A stretch of DNA of 64,000 bases from Bin5 sp965218625 (GTDB lineage: Bacteria > Chloroflexota > Anaerolineae > Caldilineales > Caldilineaceae), in NCBI GenBank assembly GCA_965218625.1, contig CBDCLG010000014.1:62001-126000 (forward strand), read 5' to 3'. The position numbers and the translations under genes are program-made. Below are positions 49,060 to 56,991 of this stretch, piece by piece. The notes beneath the pieces were generated by a model. That model did no database searches, was not told where the DNA came from, and saw nothing but the letters and a program-made list of their open reading frames with translations. Every line of letters begins with the position of its first letter. Within the stretch, counting starts at the first letter, position 1.

Positions 49060-49146
49060 TGGATAGTGGATAGTGGATAGTGGATAGTGGATAGTGGATA
49101 GTGGATAGTGGATAGTGGATAGTGGATAGTGGATAGTGGATAGTGG
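49037..49146. repeat. Tandem array of the heptamer AGTGGAT, about 15.7 copies
   Basis: 110 bases of perfect seven-base repeats. Because seven is not a multiple of three, TAG and other stops appear in every frame, so it blocks read-through in all three plus frames. It overlaps the last codons of the second oxidoreductase and abuts a terminator. Confidence 0.95.
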
Positions 49147-49150
49147 GGGA

Positions 49151-49177
49151 GGGAGAGATTCTCTCTCCTCTTTTTTA
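49151..49177 (+). terminator. Intrinsic terminator of the oxidoreductase pair
   Basis: GGAGAGA (49152-49158), loop TTC, TCTCTCC (49162-49168), then TCTTTTTTATT. Confidence 0.78.
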
Positions 49178-49191
49178 TTGGGCGAACGGGC

Positions 49192-50085
49192 TCAGTCGGT
49201 GGGGGGCCACATTTGGGGCCAGTAGGGGCCGGCGAAGGGCTGGCCTGCCTGTGCGTTGGGGCCGAGGTAGACGAGGTTGGGGTGGAACTGGCGGCCGGGC
49301 AGGTAGGTGGTGTCGCCGGGCATCATGTGCGAGATGAGGCACATGCGCGGCTCCCAGGTGAGGTTGGGGCCGGAGCCGTGCAGGGTGAGGGCGTGGTGGA
49401 AGCTGACCTGGCCGGCCTGCATGATGCAGGGCTCGTCGATCCATTCGCCGCTGATCTCCTGGCTGGCGAAGCGGGCCTGGAGGTCGTCGAGGTTCTTGTG
49501 GCTGAAGGTGTTGCTGTCTTCGAGCAGGCCCCATTTGTGCGAGCCGACGATGGTGCGCATGCCGCCGTTCTGCAGGTCGGTGTCCTGCAGGGCGATCCAG
49601 GCGGTACACATGTTGGAGGTGCTGGAGGCCTTCCAGTGGCCGTAGTCCTGGTGCCAGCCGATGTTGCCGGCGGTCTCGCCGCCGCCGTCGGGGCCGACGC
49701 CCGGTTTGTAGACGGCCTGGTCGTGCCAGAGGCGGACGGTGTCGACGTTCATGAGGCGAGCGCCGATGGCGCCCAATAGCGGGCTGGTGGTGACGTTGCG
49801 GATGGCGTCGCTGATCCAGAAGGCGTCGCACTGCTGGCGCACGTCGGGCGAGCCGGGTTCGACCTTTGTGGCGCCGTACTGGGGCAGGACCTCCGAGTCG
49901 AGCTCGCCGCGCCACATCCGTTCCTGCGCTTCCCGCATTTCGGCGATCTCTCCGTCGCCGAACAGCTTGCGGCTGACCCAGTAGCCGCGCGCCCAGTATT
50001 CAGCGCGCACGTCGGCGGTGATCAGCTCATCTATGTTGAAGCCGTCAACGGTGGTTGGCGTCTGTGCGGTTGATTCTGCGGTCAT
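49192..50085 (-). CDS. Phytanoyl-CoA dioxygenase family protein (PhyH copy 6)
   Basis: 297 residues. The Fe(II) triad is IGWHQDYGHW and ALTLHGSGPNLTWEPR, with the Arg positioned for 2-oxoglutarate. FWISDAIRNVTTSPLLGAIG and MRTIVGSHKWGLLEDSNTFS are family segments. It is more like the eukaryotic-type PhyH proteins than the copies at 4.7-8.4 kb. It lies 96 bases downstream of copy 7, on the same strand, and next to the sugar oxidoreductases, suggesting a joint pathway. Confidence 0.92.
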   Translation of the reverse strand: MTAESTAQTPTTVDGFNIDELITADVRAEYWARGYWVSRKLFGDGEIAEMREAQERMWRGELDSEVLPQYGATKVEPGSPDVRQQCDAFWISDAIRNVTTSPLLGAIGARLMNVDTVRLWHDQAVYKPGVGPDGGGETAGNIGWHQDYGHWKASSTSNMCTAWIALQDTDLQNGGMRTIVGSHKWGLLEDSNTFSHKNLDDLQARFASQEISGEWIDEPCIMQAGQVSFHHALTLHGSGPNLTWEPRMCLISHMMPGDTTYLPGRQFHPNLVYLGPNAQAGQPFAGPYWPQMWPPTD

Positions 50086-50181
50086 ATTCTTTGACTTCCC
50101 CGGCTATTCGATAGTCCTGGCGGGTTGCATCAGGCTGTTTTTCTTGGCAGCCCCGCCATCGCTCCTGTGGCCGGTCTGTGT

Positions 50182-50982
50182 TCACACTCGCATGCGCAAG
50201 ACGGGGCGCGCGAACGCCACGTCCAGGCTTTCAAGCTGGCTGAGTGACCTGGTGCCGGGCGTCATGAGGTGGATGACGAAGGCGCGGCGCTGGCGGTCGG
50301 TGACGTTGGGCGCGGTGTAGTGCAGGGTCTGGCAGTGGTGCAGGGTGACGCCGCCGGCGGGCAGGGCGGTGACGGCGGCTTTCGATTGATCGACTTTGTC
50401 GCCCATGTCGAGGAGGGCGTTGGTGTCGGCGGCGCGTTCGTGCTCTTCGGAGCGGAAGTGGGAGCCGGGGATGAACTGCATGGCGCCGTTGTGGATGTCG
50501 ACGTCGTCGAGCGTAAGCCAGCAGCTGACGAGGTTGGGGGGAGTGCAGCGCCAGTAGGCGTTGTCCTGGTGCCAGTGGACGGGTCCGCCGTGGTGGGCCG
50601 GTTTGAAGAGGGCCTGGTCGTGGAAGAGCTGAATGTTGGGTCCGATCAGGTCCTCGACCGGGTCGAGGATTCGGTCGTCGTAGAGCAGGCGGCGAAAGTG
50701 GATGTTGCGTTCGCACATCTGCCCGATCTGGAGCATCTGGGTGCCGGCCTCGTTCTTGGCGTCGAGGTCGTCGGTATCGTCGATCGAAAGGTTGCGAAAG
50801 CTGGTCTGGCCGCTGCGGGCGCGTTCGAATTCGCGGTCATATTCGCGGCGCAGCAGCTCGATTTCGTCATCCTGCAGGATTTTGCCGATCGACAGGTAGC
50901 CGTCGATCCAGAAGCGGTTGATCTGTTCTTCGGTCAGGGCTCTGCGTTGGGCGGGTCTGTTGGATCCGTTTTGGGTCTGCAT
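50182..50982 (-). CDS. Phytanoyl-CoA dioxygenase family protein (PhyH copy 7)
   Basis: 266 residues. The triad is PVHWHQDNAYW and CQTLHYTAPNVTDRQRRAF. GAMQFIPGSHFRSEEHE is the standard post-triad turn. AAAGG lies about 11 bases upstream of the ATG, followed by repeat E5 and then the promoter at 51231-51259, so E5 would be in its 5' leader. Probably transcribed with copy 6. Confidence 0.92.
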   Translation of the reverse strand: MQTQNGSNRPAQRRALTEEQINRFWIDGYLSIGKILQDDEIELLRREYDREFERARSGQTSFRNLSIDDTDDLDAKNEAGTQMLQIGQMCERNIHFRRLLYDDRILDPVEDLIGPNIQLFHDQALFKPAHHGGPVHWHQDNAYWRCTPPNLVSCWLTLDDVDIHNGAMQFIPGSHFRSEEHERAADTNALLDMGDKVDQSKAAVTALPAGGVTLHHCQTLHYTAPNVTDRQRRAFVIHLMTPGTRSLSQLESLDVAFARPVLRMRV

Positions 50983-50999
50983 GGGGTGGGGCCTTTGGG

Positions 51000-51085
51000 A
51001 GTTTTTAGTAGTCAGTTTCTAGTTTTTAGTGACGGCATGGTAGTTCATCTTGGGCAAATACTGAAAGTCAGGAATTGGAAACTGT
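51000..51085. repeat. Hairpin repeat element E5 upstream of PhyH copy 7
   Basis: The left arm has AGTTTTTAGTAGTCAG and AGTTTCTAGTTTTTAG (51000-51030). The core ACGGCAT ... CATCTTGGGCAAATACT matches those of E2 and (inverted) E3. The right arm has diverged (AAGTCAGGAATTGGAAACT). Confidence 0.7.
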
Positions 51086-51230
51086 AGTAGTTGCGACCGG
51101 CCAGGGCGGGCCTGGGGTCGCGCTGGCTCATTGGGGGTTGTGTCGCGTTGCGGGTTTTTGTGTGGTGGCGATGCGGAAAGGGAGGGCGGAATCATGCTGG
51201 CAGGATGTTGCTGAAGCTGGGCTGCGGGAG

Positions 51231-51259
51231 AAGATAATACGGGTTGGGGATGGTGTCAA
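51231..51259 (-). promoter_or_regulatory. Promoter for PhyH copies 7 and 6
   Basis: On the minus strand TTGACA (51254-51259), 17-base spacer, TATCTT (51231-51236). The stretch between E5 and 51394 holds no supported gene. Confidence 0.6.
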
Positions 51260-51394
51260 TTGGCGGGGGGTGTGGGCGTGGGGGTGGAGCCGTGAGGGTC
51301 ACGAAAGGGCATGACGCATAGAGGACAGGTCGGCGATTTCGCCCAGCTGGAAGGTGGTCAGTCCCTATTAATGTAAATTGAATTGTGGATTGCG

Positions 51395-51426
51395 CTATTA
51401 ACGTTTCACGGCTTAAACGTTAATAG
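51395..51426. repeat. Perfect 12-bp palindrome inside a truncated VapC gene
   Basis: CTATTAACGTTT (51395-51406), loop CACGGCTT, AAACGTTAATAG (51415-51426). A related CTATTAATGT lies just left at 51365-51374. The VapC reading frame ends within it, so it marks the point of truncation. Confidence 0.75.
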
Positions 51427-51505
51427 TGGGGAGGATACGCTTTGCCGCGCAGTGGTTGGGTCGGCCTACCGCGTAGATGAAGAGATTCGTATCGACAAAG
51501 GTCAC
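51413..51505 (-). pseudogene. Truncated VapC (PIN) toxin gene, 30 codons
   Basis: From GTG 51505, overlapping the antitoxin stop (GTGA), the frame encodes VTFVDTNLFIYAVGRPNHCA and ends in a stop 30 codons on. The first Asp and the DTN of PIN toxins are present; everything beyond the first helix is missing. The end lies in the palindrome at 51395-51426. Confidence 0.75.
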
Positions 51506-51699
51506 GTGCCAGTCACAATATCCGCGCGCGACGCGTTGATGGCGCGCAGGTGCTCGCTCCAATCCGGTTCTGCGCCGGGGCCGTCCAACTCGTCGCCGGC
51601 GCGAAGGAACGCCGCGACATCTTCGGCTGCAGCTAAGGGCTCCCGGTCTTCAACAGGAAATGCGATCTGAACTCTGGTTAATTCAGCTTTTTGGTTCAT
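51502..51699 (-). CDS. Orphan VapB-like antitoxin
   Basis: 65 residues from ATG 51699. It ends DWSEHLRAINASRADIVTGT and overlaps the start of the truncated VapC. The family is assigned by its position and the acidic, helical C-terminus (EDVAAFLRAGDELDGPGAEP) rather than by a clear DNA-binding motif. With its toxin destroyed it would have no partner here. Confidence 0.55.
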   Translation of the reverse strand: MNQKAELTRVQIAFPVEDREPLAAAEDVAAFLRAGDELDGPGAEPDWSEHLRAINASRADIVTGT

Positions 51700-51772
51700 G
51701 CAAGATGGCTGAGGGCCGCTTGTCTTACTCCATATGGTCTGCGCAGGCAACGTTGGCGGCCATTGCCCAGCA

Positions 51773-52432
51773 CTATGCCGGTTCAGGCTCTGAATCCAAG
51801 AGGTTCCTGACGACTTCGATCAACTCGGTCACCTTTTCGTCGCTGAATCCGTTGACCTCGAAGCCGTGGGCGATTGCGTTTCTGTATTTCATCATGTCGA
51901 TCAGATGGTCATAGACCTTGCGGGAGATGATACCGTTCATTACCGCCATATCGAGGACGTATGCCGCCGTGGTGACACGCTTTATGGAAATCCCATCCTT
52001 CTCGATCAGATTTCGGGTCGCGGCCTCGCAAGCTGACCAGGCCAGCAGGAAGGCGGCTTCGTCTGAACCGAGCTTATGAACAGTCTCCGCCTCGGCTAGT
52101 CGTCGACGGATATCTTTTTCGTCAAAAGGTTCCGCACCCGTGGGCGATTCCAGCTTCTCAGGTTCACCGACGAAAAGCAGGTCATAGCTCCATCCGGGCT
52201 TGTCGTACAGAATTTCCGCCAACTCGTTCAATTTGGGCGTTGCCGCCAGCGAGGTCCTGGACTTGACTTCGATTACTCTCACATCGCCCTCTTTGCGGGC
52301 GACCAAGTCGGCGCGGAAGCCGGGCAGGAAATCCAGCGGGCAGTTTTCCTCCACATCATAGCCTCTGCTGCGGTACCTGGCCGCCGTCTTGTCGATGAAT
52401 TTTCTTTCGAGAATTTCGATGTCTTCGATCAA
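51773..52432 (-). CDS. PD-(D/E)xK nuclease-like / HEPN-like fusion protein
   Basis: 219 residues from TTG 52432, which has AGGAGG seven bases upstream and whose TTGA overlaps the stop of the RusA-like gene. The N-terminal half has a restriction-endonuclease pattern: GFRADLVARKEGDVRVIEVK gives D42 and E55-x-K57. The C-terminal half is helical and ends in MMKYRNAIAHGFEV, an R-x4-H motif typical of HEPN RNases (about R184, H189). Fusion of a DNA-nuclease fold to a HEPN domain is seen in defence proteins. It may be a conflict or repair protein working with the RusA-like nuclease; no experimental function can be claimed. Confidence 0.8.
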   Translation of the reverse strand: MIEDIEILERKFIDKTAARYRSRGYDVEENCPLDFLPGFRADLVARKEGDVRVIEVKSRTSLAATPKLNELAEILYDKPGWSYDLLFVGEPEKLESPTGAEPFDEKDIRRRLAEAETVHKLGSDEAAFLLAWSACEAATRNLIEKDGISIKRVTTAAYVLDMAVMNGIISRKVYDHLIDMMKYRNAIAHGFEVNGFSDEKVTELIEVVRNLLDSEPEPA

Positions 52433-52833
52433 GATATCACCTCCTGGTCTGGCGCATCTTCCACTACGATGTGGACAAACTGTCTGGATTGGCCAAGAGC
52501 TTTGTGCAAGACGGGTGAGAGATTCTGAGTCCGAAAATTGGGTCTCAATACTCTCTTGCGGCAAAGCATATCCGTCACCTGACCGTCATCGAGGTAGACC
52601 AGCCCCTTCAATGCGTCCAGTATCGGCTTTGGGATGTTATCAACATCCATTGGCGTACTGTCGTAGAAATAGGTAATCGTCACCATGAGTTCTTCGGCAA
52701 CGGGCGGTGAGTCATTCCATTCGTGTTCAACGACATTTCGTACGGTCTGCGTCCACTGCCTTACGAGATTCCTTCTACGGGCCTGTTGAGACACAGGGGA
52801 ACCGTCTATAGCAAGTTCAAGAGGTATCGCCAC
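52429..52833 (-). CDS. RusA-like Holliday junction endonuclease
   Basis: 134 residues from GTG 52833 (start uncertain; the frame is open to 52890). STPMDVDNIPKPILDAL and LVYLDDGQVTDMLCRKRVL carry the catalytic Asp residues of RusA (D-x-DN-x-x-K-x-x-LD-x-L and Y-x-DD-x-x-V). RusA proteins are phage- or prophage-derived nucleases that resolve four-way junctions. Here it is coupled to a nuclease-HEPN protein rather than to phage genes, which is unusual. Confidence 0.88.
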   Translation of the reverse strand: MAIPLELAIDGSPVSQQARRRNLVRQWTQTVRNVVEHEWNDSPPVAEELMVTITYFYDSTPMDVDNIPKPILDALKGLVYLDDGQVTDMLCRKRVLRPNFRTQNLSPVLHKALGQSRQFVHIVVEDAPDQEVIS

Positions 52834-53087
52834 GCCTTTGTCCGAATATCGGTTGTGATTGGCACTGCTGAAAAACCAGATCGGCCGCACGACCTACCCA
52901 GTTCAGTATAGCGTAGCTTCACAGTTCTAAACGCATTTCATTCCTCCCTCCTCTCGTTCCTGCTGGCGGATGTTGTCCCAGACCGCCTAGCGAGACGTAT
53001 GTCTCCCAGTGTTGTCTCTTTGTTGTCGCGTTTCAACTGCGAACCGCCTTTCGCCATCACACTTGGTGCGGAATTTCTCAATCCCTC
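52834..53087. other. Divergent intergenic region
   Basis: No gene supported between the RusA-like gene and the membrane-protein pair, apart from the strong plus-strand promoter that follows at 53088. Confidence 0.4.
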
Positions 53088-53116
53088 TTGACAAATTAGA
53101 ACAAACGTGCTAATAT
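53088..53116 (+). promoter_or_regulatory. Consensus promoter for the membrane-protein pair
   Basis: TTGACA (53088-53093), 17-base spacer, TAATAT (53111-53116). It is among the best promoters in the window. Confidence 0.8.
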
Positions 53117-53197
53117 CATTGGTACATTCGCTCGCGCGATGGTGGAAGCCGGTCTTGTTTGCAAGCAAAGGGACTTATTTCAAGGAAGGAGCGAGCC

Positions 53198-53806
53198 GTG
53201 AAAAACGATATTGCCAGGACCTCAATTGGACGCGTTGCCCTGCTTTCCTCCAGGCCGATCCTGGCGCTGGTGGCGGCGATGTTCGTGGCCGACCTGCTGG
53301 GGAGCATGGGATGGGTGCAGGGGCGGATCCGGGGGGAGACGCTTTTCTATGTGTTCGGCAACCCGGTCTCGAACTGGGGCGTGATGATGACGCTGCTGAT
53401 CTGGATGCTGACGACGGGGATCCAGATGGTGTCGAGCGGGATGGCCTACCGCGCCAAGACGAACCCGTACATGGCGGGCGTGGGCTTCTACATCTGGCTG
53501 TTCGGCTCGATCTTCAGCCGCACGAGTATGAAGTTCAACGGCGCCAAGCACGGCTCGGTCTTTACGATTGAGTACGGCAAACTGGCCAAGGAGTGGTCGG
53601 GGATGTCGTTCTTGATCGCGCTCTACTGGCCGTCGCAGATTTTCGATATGGCGACCGACGCCAGCTTCTATGTGACGACGCCGCTGCGCGCCTTCAATCT
53701 CTTCTTTGCCTTTTCGTCGCTGGTGTCGGAGCAGCTGGCGTACATGGCGAGCGCGGCGAAATCGCTGGGCGACGAGGCGCTGGACCAGATCCGTGGCTAC
53801 TCATAG
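53198..53806 (+). CDS. Polytopic membrane protein, unknown (first of pair)
   Basis: 202 residues from GTG 53198 (AGGAG six bases upstream). About four hydrophobic segments: ILALVAAMFVADLLGSMGWV, WGVMMTLLIWMLTTGIQMV, YMAGVGFYIWLFGSIFS and MSFLIALYWPSQIF. The C-terminal helix (LVSEQLAYMASAAKSLGDEA) is amphipathic and probably cytoplasmic. I do not recognise a family. It overlaps the next gene by 14 bases. Confidence 0.7.
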   Translation: MKNDIARTSIGRVALLSSRPILALVAAMFVADLLGSMGWVQGRIRGETLFYVFGNPVSNWGVMMTLLIWMLTTGIQMVSSGMAYRAKTNPYMAGVGFYIWLFGSIFSRTSMKFNGAKHGSVFTIEYGKLAKEWSGMSFLIALYWPSQIFDMATDASFYVTTPLRAFNLFFAFSSLVSEQLAYMASAAKSLGDEALDQIRGYS

Positions 53807-54236
53807 GACGTATTTGCGGCAGGACCGCGGCTGGGGGCTGTTCTGCCAGGTATCGGTTGCGCCGCTGCTGGCCGGGACGGCGGAGTGGCTGATCGCGGTC
53901 GGCGCGTGCTGGTTGATCGACGCGCCCTACTTGGCGGGGTGGACATGGCTGGCGCATCTGGCCGCGGCCTATCCCCTCGGGGCGGCGGCGCTGGGTCTGC
54001 GGGCGCTCTCGCTGGCGTGGGCGGGCTGGGCGTTGCTGCGCGGCGGCGTTACGTGGAACGCGCTGGTCCCCTATTTGCTGGTCCTGCTGGTCTCGGCGCT
54101 GGCTGCTGCGCCGCACCGTTGGGGCGTGTGGGCTGCGCGCGTCGCGGTGCACGGCCTGGCGCTCTGGTTCATTTTGCAGATGGAGCACATCACGGGGCTG
54201 ATCGGGCTGGTCGGTCTGCTCCTGCTCCTGATCTGA
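53793..54236 (+). CDS. Small membrane protein, unknown (second of pair)
   Basis: 147 residues from GTG 53793 inside the end of the previous gene. Four hydrophobic segments with Leu/Ala/Trp-rich helices; the last is HITGLIGLVGLLLLLI. No family recognised. The overlap with the preceding gene suggests that the two make one complex. Confidence 0.6.
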   Translation: MATHRTYLRQDRGWGLFCQVSVAPLLAGTAEWLIAVGACWLIDAPYLAGWTWLAHLAAAYPLGAAALGLRALSLAWAGWALLRGGVTWNALVPYLLVLLVSALAAAPHRWGVWAARVAVHGLALWFILQMEHITGLIGLVGLLLLLI

Positions 54237-54268
54237 AAGCGTGCTTTGGCCGGCAGCAAGCCATCGCG

Positions 54269-54805
54269 TCAGCCGCCGCTACTGAGATCCTTCTCCATCG
54301 CCAGCAGACGAACCAGGCGCTTGCCCGAGCGGATGCGCTGCGCCTCTCCGGTCAGGGAAAAGCCGAGTGACTGGAAAAACCTGAGCGCGCCGGGGTTGAA
54401 CTGCTCGACGCCCAGTTTCACCGCGCGCAGATTGGCTTCGTGCGCCAGCCAGGGCTCGAGCAGGGCCCAGGCTTCGCTGCCGACACGCTGCCGCTGGAAC
54501 GGCTCCGCCACGAGCAGGATGCCGATGTAGGCGGTGTCGGGGTCGGGCCATTGGAGGCGGAAGTCGATCATGCCGACCAGCTGCGCGCCGGCTTCGGCGT
54601 TGCCGGGCTCGTTGGCGGCCGCGATGCCGAGCCCCATGCGGCCCGGCTCGTCTTCGATGGCGGCGAGGTCGCGCTCGGCCTGGCCGGCCGGCGCCTGCGC
54701 CAGGTGATACATCGTCCAATAGGCCGGTGATAGCTCGTAGACCCGCTGCAACGCGCTGGCGTGCAGCGACGCGTCGAGGGGCATGAGGGAGATCGAGTGC
54801 GTCAT
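54269..54805 (-). CDS. GNAT family N-acetyltransferase
   Basis: 178 residues. LVGMIDFRLQWPDPDTAYIG, LLVAEPFQRQRVGSEAWALL (the acetyl-CoA binding Q/R-x-x-G-x-G/A loop is here QRQRVGSEA) and LGVEQFNPGALRFFQSLGF are the A and B motifs. It transfers an acetyl group to an unknown amine. It is 19 bases downstream of the dynamin-like gene and likely shares its transcript. Confidence 0.88.
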   Translation of the reverse strand: MTHSISLMPLDASLHASALQRVYELSPAYWTMYHLAQAPAGQAERDLAAIEDEPGRMGLGIAAANEPGNAEAGAQLVGMIDFRLQWPDPDTAYIGILLVAEPFQRQRVGSEAWALLEPWLAHEANLRAVKLGVEQFNPGALRFFQSLGFSLTGEAQRIRSGKRLVRLLAMEKDLSSGG

Positions 54806-54823
54806 GGCGGCGGGGCCCAGTGG

Positions 54824-56579
54824 CTACCGGCTGGGGGCGAGCGCCTCGACGCTGCGGCGCAGCTCCTGGCACTCGCTTTCGGCGCCTTTCAGATCGGAGG
54901 CGAGCGTCTCCAGCTTTTCGCGCTCGACGCGCACGAAGCGGGTGTAGGGCGCAATCGCTTCGCGGATGCGCTGTACGCTGGCGGACAGCTCGGACTCGAA
55001 CTGCTGCGTGATGGCGGCGTCGAGCCGGCGGCGCAGGTCGCCTATGCGCGTGCGCAGCTGCGCCTTGACCTTCTGGCGCCGGTAGGGGAGCACGTAGAGG
55101 CCGAGGGCGGCCAGCGCGCTGGCGCCGAGGATTCCGGTGACGTCGAGGAAGGTGGTGTTGAGGATGACGACGAGGATTGCGCCGAGGCCGATGGCGCCTG
55201 CTTCGACGGCGGCGGTCTGGATGATGGCCCGCTGCACATCCTGGGCCAGTTTCAGCGCCTCGGCCTCGCGGTCGTAGGAGTCGACTACCTCCTGCGCGCT
55301 GCGTCCGATACTTTTGAGCAGATTCTGGCGGTTGAAGTCGAATTCGCCGCGCACGCGGCCGATCATCTGGTCGGTGTGCTGGAGGGAGCGGCGCTCGATG
55401 AACTCCATCACGGCCTGCCACTGGCGGTAGTCGCGGTCGATGAGCCAGTCGATCAGCTCGTTGACGTGGCGTTCGATGGCGCGGCTGGTGTCGGCGAGGA
55501 CGCGGCGCTCGAACTCGCCGCGCAGCTTTTCGCTGTTCACCAGCTCGACGACGCGCGTGATGCGCAGGTTCTCGTCGAAGAAGCGGTCGCCGCGTTCGGC
55601 CATCTCGTGGAGGACGTTGTCGACGCGGTCGCTCTGGTAGCGGAAGTCGCGGCGCATGTCGTTCTGGTAGGCGGTCAGCTGCTCGTCGATGGCGTCGAGC
55701 GCCTGGAAGTCGCCTTTGAGCAGGTCCTGCCGCTGCGTGATGACATTCTGGTAGCCGGCGATCAGGGCGGCGGCGATGCCGATCGGGTTGGAGAGCTGCA
55801 GCCGCACGCGTTCGCCGGCGTCGAGGAAGTCGAGGATGTACTGTTCGAGCGCGCCGAAGCGGCTGCGCTGCCAGTCTTCAGCGCCGGGCCCGTTTTGTTC
55901 ACTTTTTTTGGCTTCGAGGGCGAGGCGGGCGCTGACGGCGAAGGTGGCGGGCGCGACGCCGAGCAGCTCGTGGGCGTTCTGCTGCACAAAGTCGAGCACC
56001 TGCTGCTGCTCGGCTGTCGGTGGTGAGAAGCTCGATCTTGTTGACGACGATGACGACCTTTTTGCCCCAGTCGCGGATCTGCTGCAGGAAGGCGCGTTCC
56101 GATTCGCTGAAGGGGCGGTCGGCGCTGGTGACGAAGAGGACGAGGTCGCTGCGGGGCACGAAATGCTCGGTCAACTCCTGGTGCTGGCGGATGACGGCGT
56201 TGGTGCCGGGCGTATCGACGAGGTTGACCTCCTGCAGCCAGGGCACAGGCAGGCCGCGCACGGCCATGCTGCCGTCGGCGCCGGGATGCGCGGTGGATTC
56301 GCTGTGACGGATGAGGACCAGCTCGCTGGTGGTGGGCACGACGCCTTCGGGCAGATAGTCGCTGCCGAGGAGGGCGTTGATGACGGCGCTCTTGCCGGCG
56401 TTGAACTCACCGACGACGACGACGAGGAAGAGCTCTTCCAGCTGGGCGAGGGCGTTGCGGATTAAAGCCAGGTCGGCGTCGGGCGCGTCGAGGCGCGTGA
56501 GGGCGACCTGCAGGTCGGCGAGCAGGCGGCGTTCGTCCTGTAGAATTCGGCCCTGTTCGGCGGTGAGTACCTGCTGCAC
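54824..56579 (-). pseudogene. Dynamin-family GTPase (bacterial), frameshifted
   Basis: Starts at GTG 56579 (GGAG six bases upstream) and encodes a GTPase with VVVVGEFNAGKSAVINALLG (P-loop), LVDTPGTNAV (G3) and VVIVVNKIELL (G4, NKxE). After IELLTTDS the frame is lost and continues as EQQQVLDFVQQNAHELLGV to the stop at 54824. Removing one C at about 56015 (GACAGCCGAG) gives one protein of about 584 residues with long C-terminal helices and a hydrophobic pair (VVILNTTFLDVTGILGASAL) that would insert in the membrane. Dynamin-like proteins remodel or protect membranes. The frameshift is probably recent or an error. Confidence 0.85.
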
Positions 56580-56991
56580 GTTTACTCCGTTCGGGGCGGC
56601 GCTGACGACGGGAGGCGGCACGGGCCATTTTAGCACAGGCCGACATGATCCCATTGCGACCGGCGCGGGCTGCCATAGTCGGACAGAGCCGCGCTTCCAT
56701 TCTACAGTACGCACAACGGGGCAGGGATTATTCATTTCGCGGTAGCAGTTAGGATGGCGGGGGTTGGGCTCGACGCTTATTTTGCACTCTTTTTTGGCCA
56801 CGCGCGGCGCGTTTTCCACTGTGGACCAGGCGCCGAAGCCACTTTAAGGCTTGCACTCTGCCCTTGGTTTCAGTAAGATCCCTTTTTGCGATGGAAGATG
56901 TATATTTCGTCCGCAGGAACGGCGAGCGGGGTCACGTTATGCGGGTTGAAGAAAAGCGCGGCCAGGCGGGGTTTGAATCCGGAGATGGTCA
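56580..56991. other. Divergent intergenic region between dynamin and Schlafen genes
   Basis: 412 bases with no supported gene. I see no strong promoter hexamers; CGGAG before the Schlafen ATG is the only clear signal. Confidence 0.4.

Noticed and set aside
49037..49146. Regular repeat array as a CRISPR candidate
   Set aside because: The unit is seven bases with no spacers; it is a simple tandem repeat.
51075..51314. A 79-codon plus-strand open frame after repeat E5
   Set aside because: It crosses a minus-strand promoter, has Gly/Trp-rich non-protein-like composition and no family features.
53107..53571. Plus-strand 154-codon frame overlapping the first membrane protein
   Set aside because: It is out of frame with a gene that has a strong ribosome site and clear membrane helices.
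54761..56026. Plus-strand open frame of 421 codons opposite the dynamin-like gene
   Set aside because: Shadow; the minus-strand reading gives clear GTPase motifs.
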